Shown: positions 15,746 to 24,590, numbered from the stretch's first letter. The stretch is 64,000 nt of DNA from Treponema sp. (GCA_017464425.1 JAFUDX010000028.1:1-64000), one strand, 5' to 3'. The notes: a model not told the origin generated them from the sequence alone. Numbers and translations are program-made.

Positions 15746-15901
15746 CAATGTTAAGAATTCGAGATTTTTTTTTAACATTGCAAACTTAGTATGTTAAAAA
15801 ATTTGATTTTTTTTAACATATCGCAAGCCTTATGTATAAAAATTTCGAATTTTTATACATATCATTTTTTCGTGTATAAAAATTTCAATTTTCTATACAT
15901 G
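15746..15901. repeat. Array of four AT-rich palindromes with a 41-bp period
   Basis: Four palindromes of 31-35 bp lie at 15746-15780, 15790-15820, 15831-15861 and 15871-15901, with centres 40-42 bp apart. Units 1 and 2 share TGTTAA/TTAACA arms; units 3 and 4 share TGTATA/TATACA arms, and unit 3 is perfect around a TCG centre. They fill the gap between the Fic stop (15893, inside unit 4) and the LlaJI-type nuclease start. They could be operators for restriction-gene control, processing hairpins or a mobile repeat. Confidence 0.75.
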
Positions 15902-17008
15902 TTTTTTATATAAATCGGCTTGATTGATGAACAAGTCAACAAGTTGCTGATTTATATAATAATTGCTTTTTCCTATCTTAATTTTTTCCACAAAGCCCGA
16001 AGCAACCATTTCTTCCAAATACTTAGATGCTGTCAAGCGAGACACTTCCAAATCCCGCATAATGTATTCAATCTTTGTGTACGGATGGCGAAACAAATTG
16101 TTCAAAAGCTCATGATTATATTTCGTTCCGAACAATGGACGAATTCTCATTTTATAATCTTGCATAAGATTTTTTATTTCGTGAATCAAAATTACCGTTT
16201 CGTTTGCCGTAATTTCTATGCCTTTAAGCATGAATACAATCCAATTTATCCAATCAGCTTCATTGTTTGGCGCATTATCCCTGATACGCTGAATCAATCG
16301 GTAATAATCTGCCTTATTATGATTGATATAGCGACTCAAATACAGAATCGGCAAGTCCAGCAAGTCGTTTGCTACGAGGTAGAGGATATTGATTATTCGC
16401 CCTGTTCTGCCGTTTCCGTCATAAAAGGGATGAATGCTTTCAAACTGATGATGAATAATCGGCAGTTTTACAAGCGGGTCAAGGTCGCAAACAGAACGGT
16501 CATTTATAAAACGCTCCAAGTTGCCCATAAGACGCTCAATCTCGTCCTTAGTCTGCGGCGGAGTGTAAACAGTTTCGTTGCTTGTGTTTTTCAGCTCTGT
16601 TCCCGGCACGGCACGGAATCCAGCTGTATTTTCTTCAAGCTCCTGCTGAATCTGCTTTATAACCGCATTTGTAAGCAGTTTGTTCTTTCGCACAAGGTCA
16701 AAGCCCGTATGCATTGCCTGGCGATACCGCAAGACCTCTTTTTGCGCCGTCTTTGTCACGGTCTCAACCATATCCAAATCTGCCTGATAGACTTCATCTT
16801 GCGTTGTAACGATATTCTCAACTTCGGAACTGTCTTTCGCCTCTTGCAGAACAAGCGTATTGAGCAAAATGCTTTCGTTCGGAATCGTCTTTGCCACACC
16901 TTTCAATTCTGCAAGCGCGCGTGAAGCAAGAGTCAGCTGCTTGTAGATTGCAAGAGATTCAAAATTGAATGCAAGAGGAAGTTCTGGGATTTTGTAGGGA
17001 TTATTCAT
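15893..17008 (-). CDS. Fic-domain AMP-transferase with intact motif and winged helix
   Basis: The 371-residue protein has a full Fic motif, HPFYDGNGRTGR (about 195-206), and an N-terminal inhibitory helix of the S-x3-E-N type (SSEVEN, about 77-82). The C-terminal winged helix (about 300-360, MRDLEVSRLTASKYLEEM) is a usual DNA-binding addition. Such proteins usually AMPylate a target and are restrained by their own helix. It overlaps the McrB-like gene by 8 bp, so it belongs to the restriction operon. Whether it affects that system or is a passenger is unknown. Confidence 0.85.
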   Translation of the reverse strand: MNNPYKIPELPLAFNFESLAIYKQLTLASRALAELKGVAKTIPNESILLNTLVLQEAKDSSEVENIVTTQDEVYQADLDMVETVTKTAQKEVLRYRQAMHTGFDLVRKNKLLTNAVIKQIQQELEENTAGFRAVPGTELKNTSNETVYTPPQTKDEIERLMGNLERFINDRSVCDLDPLVKLPIIHHQFESIHPFYDGNGRTGRIINILYLVANDLLDLPILYLSRYINHNKADYYRLIQRIRDNAPNNEADWINWIVFMLKGIEITANETVILIHEIKNLMQDYKMRIRPLFGTKYNHELLNNLFRHPYTKIEYIMRDLEVSRLTASKYLEEMVASGFVEKIKIGKSNYYINQQLVDLFINQADLYKKHV

Positions 17009-19052
17009 TTTGGGACTCTCCCGTTAAATCAACATGCGCAACATTTGAGTTTAAAATAAACACCTCAATCCCGTCTTTCTCAAACTTTTTGCAGACTTCG
17101 GAATAAATGTACTTGTCTGAATCAAGTGTAAACAACTGTCGGACTTTCATCTTTGCGGCATCTTCAAAAAGATACATCAAGACTTTGCTTTCAAACAACT
17201 TTACAAAGTTCATGCCGCTTGACATCGCAGAATCCAAAGCCGACTTACTCAAAAAGAACGGACCGAGCAGCTTATCCTCATTCACACCAAGAGAAATCAG
17301 TTTGTCATTGATTGCCTTGCGAAGTTCATTCCAATTTACTTTTTGAGATACTGCCCCGTTTTTACAAATGGGGATTTCGTAATTCGCGACTTGCTTTTCA
17401 TTTTCGTCAATTCCGATATACTCAAATTCCCATCTTCGCTTAAAGGCGGTATCCATCGGGAATACGCCTTGGTCTGCGCTGTTCATTGTCGCCCAGATGT
17501 AAAAATTATTTGGAATTCTTATTTTTTTATAATCATCTGGTTTACCGCCAAGAATAGTATTTCTCGCAAGAAACTTTCTCAAATCTTCCGAAGTTTCAAT
17601 TTCATATTCACTGAATCCATCACTGTTTCTATCAAGTAATTGGAAAACATCTCCAAATACAGCAGCGACATTCGAACGATTGATTTCTTCGATAATAAGC
17701 AAATAAGGTTTTATCTCTGATTCATCTCGCGCATTTTTTAAGGCTTTCACCAAAATTCTAATAAAAGCACCTGGAATAAAATCATAAGAAATGATTTCTG
17801 CACCATCAATAACTTTCGCAACAGGCTTATATGTTCCAATAAACTGAGCATATGAATAATTTGGATGAAAAGTAACTCTTTCGAAAGAGTTTGGTTCTGG
17901 CACTTCTATTCCATCGTGAGTAATTTTTCCAATTAAATCCTTTGCATCGTTATTAAGTTTAAAGCTTTTTCCAGTTCCAGGAGCACCAAATAGTATTCTA
18001 TTTTTCTTCTCTATTTTAGATATTGAAGTATTAAAAACAAGCGCAAATTTATTTATTTTGTCTTGAGCCAAGCATACAAGTTTTGCATTTGCACCTTCAT
18101 TCTCAATTTTAAATATCCCATCATAATGTATATTTATAATATCTCGCAATGCCCATAGATAGTTTCTGCTAGTTTGGATTTCATCTCCAACCTCTCCAAA
18201 CCCACACCATTGGTTAGTCAGACGGCATGGTACATTCATGTTATTTATTATGACTTCATACTCGCAGTCCAAAAAAGTTCGTTTTTCGTTATTGAATTGT
18301 TCGGAACCTGCTGTATAAAATACATTATAAAGGACATCTTCAGGACAAATCTCATCTGTATCAATTTTGATGTTTGTATTCATTTTTAAGATTTGCCTAA
18401 TATGTTCAAACCTATCATATTCATAAATTTTTTGTATAATCTGCCGAGCACATTCTTTTGCAGTCGTTGATAATTGTATCACCTCCTTTTCACTCAATTC
18501 ATTTATATCTTGTACGCCATTCTTTATAAACTGGAACAACCTATTGTCAAAAATCTCTAAATATGTTCCTAAGAAATCCTTATGTATAACTGCAAAAAAT
18601 ATAGCAAATTTATCCGATTTTGCCCTTGCTACATTTCCATTGGGAACAAGTTTTCGTGGAATATTTAACTGTGTTCCAGAGCCACTTCTTCTGCCATTTT
18701 CAAGACCTGAAACCTTTAAAACTGTTTTTATGTCAGCCTCCACGCTTACTACATTATTCTTATAAGTTTCATTTTCGTCTTTTACACCAAGACAAAAGAA
18801 TTTTAAATCATTTTTCTCTGCATATTCCCATGCCGCGATAAATTTTTCTGCACCACTATCACGAACATCAAAATACACTTTTGGGGATGAGGTATTTTCT
18901 CCCAATGGCATCATAAAAATAACACATTTAAGCGTATTTTTCTCATACAGAATTCCCCAGTTATCTGTATTCTCAATAAAACTTGCATTAGCTTCTGTTA
19001 GTCCGAGATAATTTAATAATACAGGTCGAGCCTGTTTTATTGTGTAAGCCAT
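17001..19052 (-). CDS. McrB-like AAA NTPase of a LlaJI-type restriction system
   Basis: The 683-residue protein has an unidentified N-terminal half (about 1-340), perhaps for target recognition, and a McrB-family AAA domain. Walker A is LFGAPGTGKSFKL (about 355), Walker B is YLLIIEEINRSN, and MNSADQGVFPMDTAFKRR corresponds to the McrB NTAD signature and arginine finger. McrB-type motors hydrolyse GTP or ATP, translocate DNA and activate a separate nuclease. The nuclease could be the LlaJI-type protein downstream or the PLD nuclease immediately upstream. It lies 7 bp after the PLD nuclease gene in a tightly packed operon. Confidence 0.82.
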   Translation of the reverse strand: MAYTIKQARPVLLNYLGLTEANASFIENTDNWGILYEKNTLKCVIFMMPLGENTSSPKVYFDVRDSGAEKFIAAWEYAEKNDLKFFCLGVKDENETYKNNVVSVEADIKTVLKVSGLENGRRSGSGTQLNIPRKLVPNGNVARAKSDKFAIFFAVIHKDFLGTYLEIFDNRLFQFIKNGVQDINELSEKEVIQLSTTAKECARQIIQKIYEYDRFEHIRQILKMNTNIKIDTDEICPEDVLYNVFYTAGSEQFNNEKRTFLDCEYEVIINNMNVPCRLTNQWCGFGEVGDEIQTSRNYLWALRDIINIHYDGIFKIENEGANAKLVCLAQDKINKFALVFNTSISKIEKKNRILFGAPGTGKSFKLNNDAKDLIGKITHDGIEVPEPNSFERVTFHPNYSYAQFIGTYKPVAKVIDGAEIISYDFIPGAFIRILVKALKNARDESEIKPYLLIIEEINRSNVAAVFGDVFQLLDRNSDGFSEYEIETSEDLRKFLARNTILGGKPDDYKKIRIPNNFYIWATMNSADQGVFPMDTAFKRRWEFEYIGIDENEKQVANYEIPICKNGAVSQKVNWNELRKAINDKLISLGVNEDKLLGPFFLSKSALDSAMSSGMNFVKLFESKVLMYLFEDAAKMKVRQLFTLDSDKYIYSEVCKKFEKDGIEVFILNSNVAHVDLTGESQNE

Positions 19053-19062
19053 AAAAACTCCC

Positions 19063-20055
19063 CTATTTATTGTTTACAGAAAAATCTAACCCATATATTC
19101 CTTCGCCTAGCAAAGTAACTTTTATATCGGTTCGACCGTAACGCAATAAGTCTTTTTTTGTAATTCTATAATCCAAATCAACGCCTAGCCGATTTCTAAG
19201 ATATTTTCCTAAAATGTTTTTCTGAGGACTTGAACACATTTGCTTTGGATAAGTCAAACCATTTATTTCATTATTTCCTTCCAACAATCCCTGCATAACA
19301 GTTCCATCATCCCAAATAAACTCAACCGCATCGTTTTGTCGTGATTTTTTCGCACCTTCAATTTTCTGCAATGAGAAGCCCTGTTTTGGCGGAATTAAGC
19401 CAGGATGTGAAATTATTGTTGCCTTATGGAGTGGTATATACGCATCACCAAGAGTCACATTTCCATCCGCGATGCCCCAATTCAAGCCGCTTTTTTCAGG
19501 AACTTCACCATTTGTCAATAAATCGATATTTGTTGTCAGTGGATCAGATGCAATTTCCATTGAATTCTTTGACTTTTCTTTTAAGAACCCAACATGCTTA
19601 AATTTTGGATCCAAATTATCACACCTGCAAGCATTATCAAGAATATAGGAATAATAATCACGCAAAGAAACATACGAATCCGTCGTTATTTCTGCCAACG
19701 ATTCCTTATAATCATTTTCCAATCCACTTACAGAAAAATTTGCAGAGCCAACAAGCGCAGTATTTATATCATTGTTCTTTAGCCAAATATAGCACTTTGA
19801 ATGAACAGGTATCTGCGAATAAAAAATATTCGTATTATCTTGTTCACCTTGAATTTTTAACAATGTTTTGTGAAGCTGTTCCCTAATGCCCTCGCTTGCA
19901 TACATTCCATACACCAATGTAACAGGAAACGGCAAATCCTTTAAACGCATAACAGGTTCGGGACCTATATACCCCGACAATATAATTAATTGGTCAGCAG
20001 GAACATTCTTGTGTCTGTTAAATATTATTTCCTCTAGATTCTTGTAAATAAACAT
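19063..20055 (-). CDS. NgoFVII-type PLD-family restriction endonuclease
   Basis: The 330-residue protein has a phospholipase D-like nuclease domain at the N-terminus. HSKCYIW (about 85-91) and TALVGSANFSVSG (about 99-111) give the HxK...GSxN active site that needs no metal in relatives such as BfiI. The C-terminal half (about 175-330, GLNWGIADGN to LLGEGIYGLDFS) resembles the B3/EcoRII-N DNA-binding domain of the NgoFVII group. It sits 2 bp after the first methyltransferase gene. Relatives usually pair with a helicase-like ATPase; here the neighbouring motor is McrB-like, an unusual combination. Confidence 0.7.
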   Translation of the reverse strand: MFIYKNLEEIIFNRHKNVPADQLIILSGYIGPEPVMRLKDLPFPVTLVYGMYASEGIREQLHKTLLKIQGEQDNTNIFYSQIPVHSKCYIWLKNNDINTALVGSANFSVSGLENDYKESLAEITTDSYVSLRDYYSYILDNACRCDNLDPKFKHVGFLKEKSKNSMEIASDPLTTNIDLLTNGEVPEKSGLNWGIADGNVTLGDAYIPLHKATIISHPGLIPPKQGFSLQKIEGAKKSRQNDAVEFIWDDGTVMQGLLEGNNEINGLTYPKQMCSSPQKNILGKYLRNRLGVDLDYRITKKDLLRYGRTDIKVTLLGEGIYGLDFSVNNK

Positions 20056-20057
20056 AA

Positions 20058-21281
20058 TTATTCCTCCTTGAACAGCAATTCATATAAAGCCTGTGCCAAA
20101 ATTTTAGAAAATCGTGGCGGAACAGCATTACCAATCATCTTAAATAATTCTACATTACTTCCGTAAAAGACATAATCATCATCAAATGTCTGCAAACGAG
20201 CGGCTTCACGAACTGTGATAGACCGTGCTTGCGATGATTCGGGATGAATATGGCGCAATCCATCCTTATAAAGATGAGCTGGTATCAGATTACTTGGTTG
20301 GTCTTTTTGTATCACATGATACTTATGGACATTTGATACATGACCTGTTTTTTGAGTATACAATTTTTTTAATGCATCAGTAGATATATACTCAAACCGT
20401 TTTTCCTCTATATCTTTTTCGAGCAACTTAAAGATCTCTATATCCCGCTCGCTTTGCCACCGTGCAATATGATTTTCAACAAACGGTTGGGGCAATGAAT
20501 GAGAAATCCGTTTACCTTTATATTTTTCATCATGCCCTAATGGATATAGTTTCGGCAAATCGCCGATGGCATCCCATGCCGTTCTTTTTTCGGTCTTTTT
20601 TGAAGGCAAGATATTTTCATAAAACTTTTCGACTAAACTCTTACTCTCTTCGTTTCCGTAGAACTTGGTATCTATTCCGAGAATAATGATGCGACTTCTG
20701 TTTTGAGGAACACCATAGTCAGTAAAATCAATAATCGCGTTTCGTAAATCGGGAAGAAGATAGTATTCCGCATTTTGGAATTGTTCTTGTATTATTTCTA
20801 TAATCGGTCTGTCTCCTGGCTGTGCTGTTAAAATTCCAGGAACATTCTCAAATACAAAAGCTTTTGGGCGATACTTTTTTACAACTTTTAAATAGCTTTC
20901 AAAAAGAAAATTGCGATAATCATTTTTCATCCCGAATTCATCTCGAACCCTACCGGCAATTGAATATGCCTGACACGGCGGCCCACCGATTATCAAATCC
21001 AAAGTATTAGTTCCAATCAACTCAGAAAGTCCGCCAGATGTTCCGTAAACATCATCAGTCCACCCATCAAAAAGCTCTTCAGTCCTTTGAATGTCAAAAC
21101 GAAGAACTCGTTTATCCGCATCAGAATAATTCCATTTTGAGGCAAGACGCTTTTTCAAATTACGGCAGGGAGCTTCTTCCCATTCAACAGCAGCCAAAGT
21201 TTCATACAAACCAGTCTGCTCAAAACCGTCCATAAGACCGCCGCATCCGGCAAACAAATCTATGGTTTTAATTTTTTCCAT
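20058..21281 (-). CDS. DNA cytosine-5 methyltransferase 1
   Basis: The 407-residue protein shows the C5-MTase motifs in order: I (TIDLFAGCGGLMDGFEQTG, AdoMet binding), IV (GGPPCQAYS with the catalytic Cys at about 104), VI (FENVPG), VIII (PQNRSRIIILG), IX (REAARLQTF) and X (MIGNAVPPRFSKI). The variable target-recognition region lies between VIII and IX. It overlaps the second methyltransferase by 14 bp. Two non-identical C5-MTases in tandem fit an asymmetric site with one enzyme per strand, as in LlaJI; the actual site is not readable. Confidence 0.93.
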   Translation of the reverse strand: MEKIKTIDLFAGCGGLMDGFEQTGLYETLAAVEWEEAPCRNLKKRLASKWNYSDADKRVLRFDIQRTEELFDGWTDDVYGTSGGLSELIGTNTLDLIIGGPPCQAYSIAGRVRDEFGMKNDYRNFLFESYLKVVKKYRPKAFVFENVPGILTAQPGDRPIIEIIQEQFQNAEYYLLPDLRNAIIDFTDYGVPQNRSRIIILGIDTKFYGNEESKSLVEKFYENILPSKKTEKRTAWDAIGDLPKLYPLGHDEKYKGKRISHSLPQPFVENHIARWQSERDIEIFKLLEKDIEEKRFEYISTDALKKLYTQKTGHVSNVHKYHVIQKDQPSNLIPAHLYKDGLRHIHPESSQARSITVREAARLQTFDDDYVFYGSNVELFKMIGNAVPPRFSKILAQALYELLFKEE

Positions 21282-22350
21282 CTTTAGCCTCGTTTATTAT
21301 AGATTTGATTGCATTGCCCAAAGCAAAGCCTAGCAATGGCGGAACAGCATTACCGACCTGACGATTTTGCTGAGTTTTAGTGCCGACAAATATAAAATCA
21401 TCTGGAAACGACTGCAAGCGGGCGTCTTCACGAATGGTTGGCACTCTGTTCCATTTATAATGAAAATGATTTCTATGTCCTGTGTCGATTGTTTTTGAAG
21501 GCTTGTTTCCATCATAACGAGTCCATGCTTCATGGAACTTTCGGCTTTCTCCCCAGCCCGAAGGCAAATCTTTGTAATTTCCGCCCTCTGGAACAAGCGA
21601 AATTGTATCAATGACCAATTGAGTATGTCTTGTTCCGACATGATTATGAAGAATATTGCAGTTACCACGCATTTTTTTTTGGTATTCTGTTTTAGGTTCT
21701 TCTGAATAACTTGATTCTTCCGAGCCTAAATCATCTACGAGAGATGGTAAATCACTAATGGCATCTTTGCAAGTGACATAATCTTCTGGACTTAAAATAG
21801 GATTTGGAAATTTCGGTTTACCAATATCAGATTGAACACCCATAAAAATCAATCGCTTTCGTGTTTGAGGAACACCGTAATCTGCGGCACAAAGAATTTT
21901 GCATTCAATATTATAATTCATTGCACGAAAGCGGCGTAAAATTTCATTTTTAATCTCACCATTATAAAGCGTTGCCATACCAGGCACATTCTCTATAATA
22001 AAAGCTTTCGGTTGATACTGACGAACCATTTCAATAACAGCGAGATACAGTTTGTTTCTAGGATCATCAAAGTTGCGTGGTCCTGTCAATGAAAATCCCT
22101 GACAAGGTGGACCTGCAATTATTACATCAATTGAATTACCACCTGACAACTCTTTAATTTTATCAAAAGTTTCTTGTTTTGATAAATCCGCATTTAAAGG
22201 AACCCCTCCTTTGTGATTCAATTTAAAGGTATCAAGCGCAGGCTGATTATTATCTACACCAACAAGGACATTATATCCTGCATCCAAAAAGCCTTTTGAG
22301 AGTCCTCCGCATCCGCAAAATAAATCTATGCAATTCAATTTATCTGCCAC
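21268..22350 (-). CDS. DNA cytosine-5 methyltransferase 2
   Basis: The 360-residue protein has motif I (CIDLFCGCGGLSKGFLDAGY), IV (AGPPCQGFSL), VI (IENVPGM), VIII (PQTRKRLIFMG), IX (REDARLQSF) and X (QVGNAVPPLLGFALGNAI). It starts with GTG at 22350, just after the 47-residue protein's stop (7 bp), and its end overlaps the next methyltransferase. Its sequence differs enough from its neighbour to imply another target or the other strand of the same asymmetric site. Confidence 0.93.
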   Translation of the reverse strand: MADKLNCIDLFCGCGGLSKGFLDAGYNVLVGVDNNQPALDTFKLNHKGGVPLNADLSKQETFDKIKELSGGNSIDVIIAGPPCQGFSLTGPRNFDDPRNKLYLAVIEMVRQYQPKAFIIENVPGMATLYNGEIKNEILRRFRAMNYNIECKILCAADYGVPQTRKRLIFMGVQSDIGKPKFPNPILSPEDYVTCKDAISDLPSLVDDLGSEESSYSEEPKTEYQKKMRGNCNILHNHVGTRHTQLVIDTISLVPEGGNYKDLPSGWGESRKFHEAWTRYDGNKPSKTIDTGHRNHFHYKWNRVPTIREDARLQSFPDDFIFVGTKTQQNRQVGNAVPPLLGFALGNAIKSIINEAKDGKN

Positions 22351-22356
22351 TTTATT

Positions 22357-22500
22357 TCACCGCCCGCCTTTATAAACACTTACTTGAATATAGTCCATAT
22401 GCATCAAAAGATACTGCGTAAGCCGGGCATAGTTTTCTTCATTGCCATTCTGAGGAATATATGGTTTCAGTTCTTCGTAGTTCACTTTTTGCGCTGACAT
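22357..22500 (-). CDS. 47-residue protein coupled to the methyltransferases
   Basis: A short reading frame (starting MSAQKVNYEELKPYIP, ending VYKGGR) begins at 22500, sharing one base with the stop of the preceding gene (TAATG), and ends 6 bp before the methyltransferase GTG. This packing indicates it is translated. No helix-turn-helix is visible, so it is not an obvious controller protein. Function unknown. Confidence 0.55.
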   Translation of the reverse strand: MSAQKVNYEELKPYIPQNGNEENYARLTQYLLMHMDYIQVSVYKGGR

Positions 22501-22709
22501 TATCGTATTCCTGTATTAAATAAAATATTCATCTGGTTCATAAAACCTTGCGTTCCCCCTGCGCGAACCATAGGTTCAATGTACAAAAGGAAACGCCTTT
22601 TGTTGTTGTCTGAGAGTTTATCATATTTTTGGCGAAGTTCCATTGCCTTTAGGGAAGCTTCGGTCATAAAGTCGTTGAATTCTTGGTCGTCGGTAAGCAT
22701 TTTAGACAT
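22500..22709 (-). CDS. 69-residue hypothetical protein upstream of the methyltransferases
   Basis: From the ATG at 22709 (MSKMLTDDQEFNDF), which overlaps the ASCH stop (ATGTCTAA) and follows GGAAGGG, the protein is 69 residues. It is mostly helical and charged, with ALKAMELRQKYDKLSDNNKRR in the middle, so it could be a small DNA- or protein-binding partner. A longer start at 22721 is possible. No family recognised. Confidence 0.55.
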   Translation of the reverse strand: MSKMLTDDQEFNDFMTEASLKAMELRQKYDKLSDNNKRRFLLYIEPMVRAGGTQGFMNQMNILFNTGIR

Positions 22710-23133
22710 TTTCCCTTCCATTTCCTAAATTATTCACTAAAATAAAGTCTCTATCCGTCAAATACTTATACGACTGCGGCGGAGTTGTATTCAATACTGA
22801 TATATTGAATGCGTTTTGAAAGGGCGTATATTTTTTTATGCGGATGCCAACGGCATTGGAAGTATTGGCATAGTATTCAAAATAATCTTTTTGTTCTATG
22901 CCACCAACAGACGCGTAATTTTCCCATAATTTTTGTGGTGTCGTGCATTCGATGTCTTCGACATCAAAAAAACCGACAATTTTGCTGACTGGTGCCGTAG
23001 AATAGACAACGAAGCGTTTTACAGGACAGGCAAAATTTCGTTTTCTGAATTCGATTTTTTTCTTGCCGGAAGAAATCAAATCAACATATTGCGGATGTAT
23101 CGAAATTAAAACTGTCTTTGCTGAAGAATCCAT
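22702..23133 (-). CDS. ASCH/PUA-like domain protein
   Basis: The 143-residue protein starts TVLISIHPQYVDLISSGKKK followed by EFRKR, the ASCH signature (hydrophobic strand, P-x-[YW]...I..G.K..E.R). ASCH domains have a PUA-like fold and are predicted to bind RNA or modified nucleic acid. It overlaps the PIN-GNAT gene by 28 bp and the next small gene by 8 bp. Its neighbour's C-terminus also looks PUA-like, so both may read the same nucleic acid feature. Confidence 0.72.
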   Translation of the reverse strand: MDSSAKTVLISIHPQYVDLISSGKKKIEFRKRNFACPVKRFVVYSTAPVSKIVGFFDVEDIECTTPQKLWENYASVGGIEQKDYFEYYANTSNAVGIRIKKYTPFQNAFNISVLNTTPPQSYKYLTDRDFILVNNLGNGRENV

Positions 23134-24590
23134 TTTTTCGCCTCCTCTGTCAACTTTGTTATCGACTGCGGAATACCACTCACCAAGTTTTGTTTCTGCA
23201 AATCAGAGAATTTTATTTCCTTTGGGAAACTTTCCGCCTGCCGAAAAAGCAGGACAAGGATATTTTTCCCATAGCTGCACATTGTTTTTATTTCTTCACG
23301 CTGATAAACAGTCCGCTTTCCCGTCACGGAAATAATTTCATCGGGATTCTGCAAGCGTTCGACTCTCTCGACAATTCCGCAGGTTTCGATAGTTCCCATA
23401 TCATGCGATTTATAGAAAAAGAGAATAGAACCTTCGCGAACAAGTGTTGAATTGCTCTTGCACAGGTATGCCTTTCGCATCGCGTTAGAAAAGGAATCCA
23501 TGTAATCAAGTTGGGGAAACAACAAATTTTCTTTTATGGATTCGGGGAACAGCATATTATGATAAGATGAAATAACGGGCACTAAAAAAGCATCCTGTTC
23601 ATCATTAAAATAGCGTGGACCAAATTTTATGTCAAACTCCAACGGAGATAAAATCGTATAATCAGAAGTTCTTGGCTTCATACGCTTTCTGAAAATAAAC
23701 TCCCCCGTATCGTCTTTTAACTTGCTATACTTTTCAAAGCCAAAATTTTCAAAAAACTGACAGATATAATTTTTTTCATAAGCAGTTACATAAATCCAAT
23801 CGACATTTGACGAATAACTATAATCAAACAGTTTTCTCAGCAACAATTCTCCCTGCTTGTTTCCCGAAACAGACAAGTTGAAAGTACAGATTTTTAAAAC
23901 TGTTCCCGACATTTCATAGCATGGTTCTTCAAACTTATAAATGCAAAGACCAACGAGCTTGTTATTATCTTGAATTACAAGGCAATCTCGATGCCCATTC
24001 TGGCATTTTTCTTTAAACCAATTGTTGAATTTTTCGCCATCATAATCAGTGCGCAGACTGTCAAAGAAAGTGTCATTTATATCTATATTGTAGCATTTCT
24101 CAGATTTTATGACGGGATGAGACACATCAACTTTTAAATTATGAGGAAGCTGACTGTTGATAAAATCCAACGCGTCAGCAAGATAGTAAACAAAATCTTC
24201 TTTGCCGATTTTTTTCGCTTTCTTATGGATTCCCTCATCATTCGTTACAAGAATCGAAACGGCATTTGCGCAAAGAGCGTTCAACAATGCGACATCAATA
24301 AAATCGTGGGAATTTTCTGGAATGTTCGGAAAAGCCGTAGAAATGATTTCGGTTGTCTTTACATTTTCCAGCAACTCATATTTTTCAAACGCCAGCAATC
24401 GTATTGAGTTTCGTTCTGGATTTTTGTCATTCTCAACATCTTTTTTCTGAGTGCCAAGCAAAAAAACATGGCAGTCAATTTCTTTTGCTTTTCGGTAAAG
24501 CTCATTGATTGCATGAGTTTCAGGCTCTACATCGGAAAGAGAAGTCAGTTCAAGAGGAATAAATATATTCGTGTCTATAAGGATGTTCAT
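23106..24590 (-). CDS. PIN nuclease-GNAT acetyltransferase fusion with PUA-like tail
   Basis: The 494-residue protein begins MNILIDTNIFIPLEL, a PIN-domain start with its first acidic residue at Asp6. Later acidic residues (HDFIDVALLNAL, VTNDEGIHKKAKK at about 115-125) complete a VapC-like RNase site. Residues about 165-290 are a GNAT fold (DCLVIQDNNKLVGLCIY; FFENFGFEKYSKL). The tail (about 300-494; GSILFFYKSHDMGTIETCG, GKRTVYQREEI) resembles a PUA/EVE-like domain. Architecture suggests an RNA-directed nuclease with an acyltransferase or regulatory arm. It is first in the island operon, with an AAGGGGG ribosome site. Confidence 0.72.
   Translation of the reverse strand: MNILIDTNIFIPLELTSLSDVEPETHAINELYRKAKEIDCHVFLLGTQKKDVENDKNPERNSIRLLAFEKYELLENVKTTEIISTAFPNIPENSHDFIDVALLNALCANAVSILVTNDEGIHKKAKKIGKEDFVYYLADALDFINSQLPHNLKVDVSHPVIKSEKCYNIDINDTFFDSLRTDYDGEKFNNWFKEKCQNGHRDCLVIQDNNKLVGLCIYKFEEPCYEMSGTVLKICTFNLSVSGNKQGELLLRKLFDYSYSSNVDWIYVTAYEKNYICQFFENFGFEKYSKLKDDTGEFIFRKRMKPRTSDYTILSPLEFDIKFGPRYFNDEQDAFLVPVISSYHNMLFPESIKENLLFPQLDYMDSFSNAMRKAYLCKSNSTLVREGSILFFYKSHDMGTIETCGIVERVERLQNPDEIISVTGKRTVYQREEIKTMCSYGKNILVLLFRQAESFPKEIKFSDLQKQNLVSGIPQSITKLTEEAKKWILQQRQF

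Noticed and set aside
15746..15901. Possible small CRISPR array
   Set aside because: Units are palindromes that differ from each other and gaps are only 9-10 bp; no cas gene nearby.
15920..16924. 334-codon plus-strand frame opposite fic
   Set aside because: Composition is Cys/His/Ile-rich with no domain, while the minus strand encodes a clear Fic protein.
10794..24590. McrBC, BREX or Gabija locus
   Set aside because: No McrC, BrxL/PglZ or GajA/B signatures; the methyltransferase pair and nuclease types fit LlaJI better.
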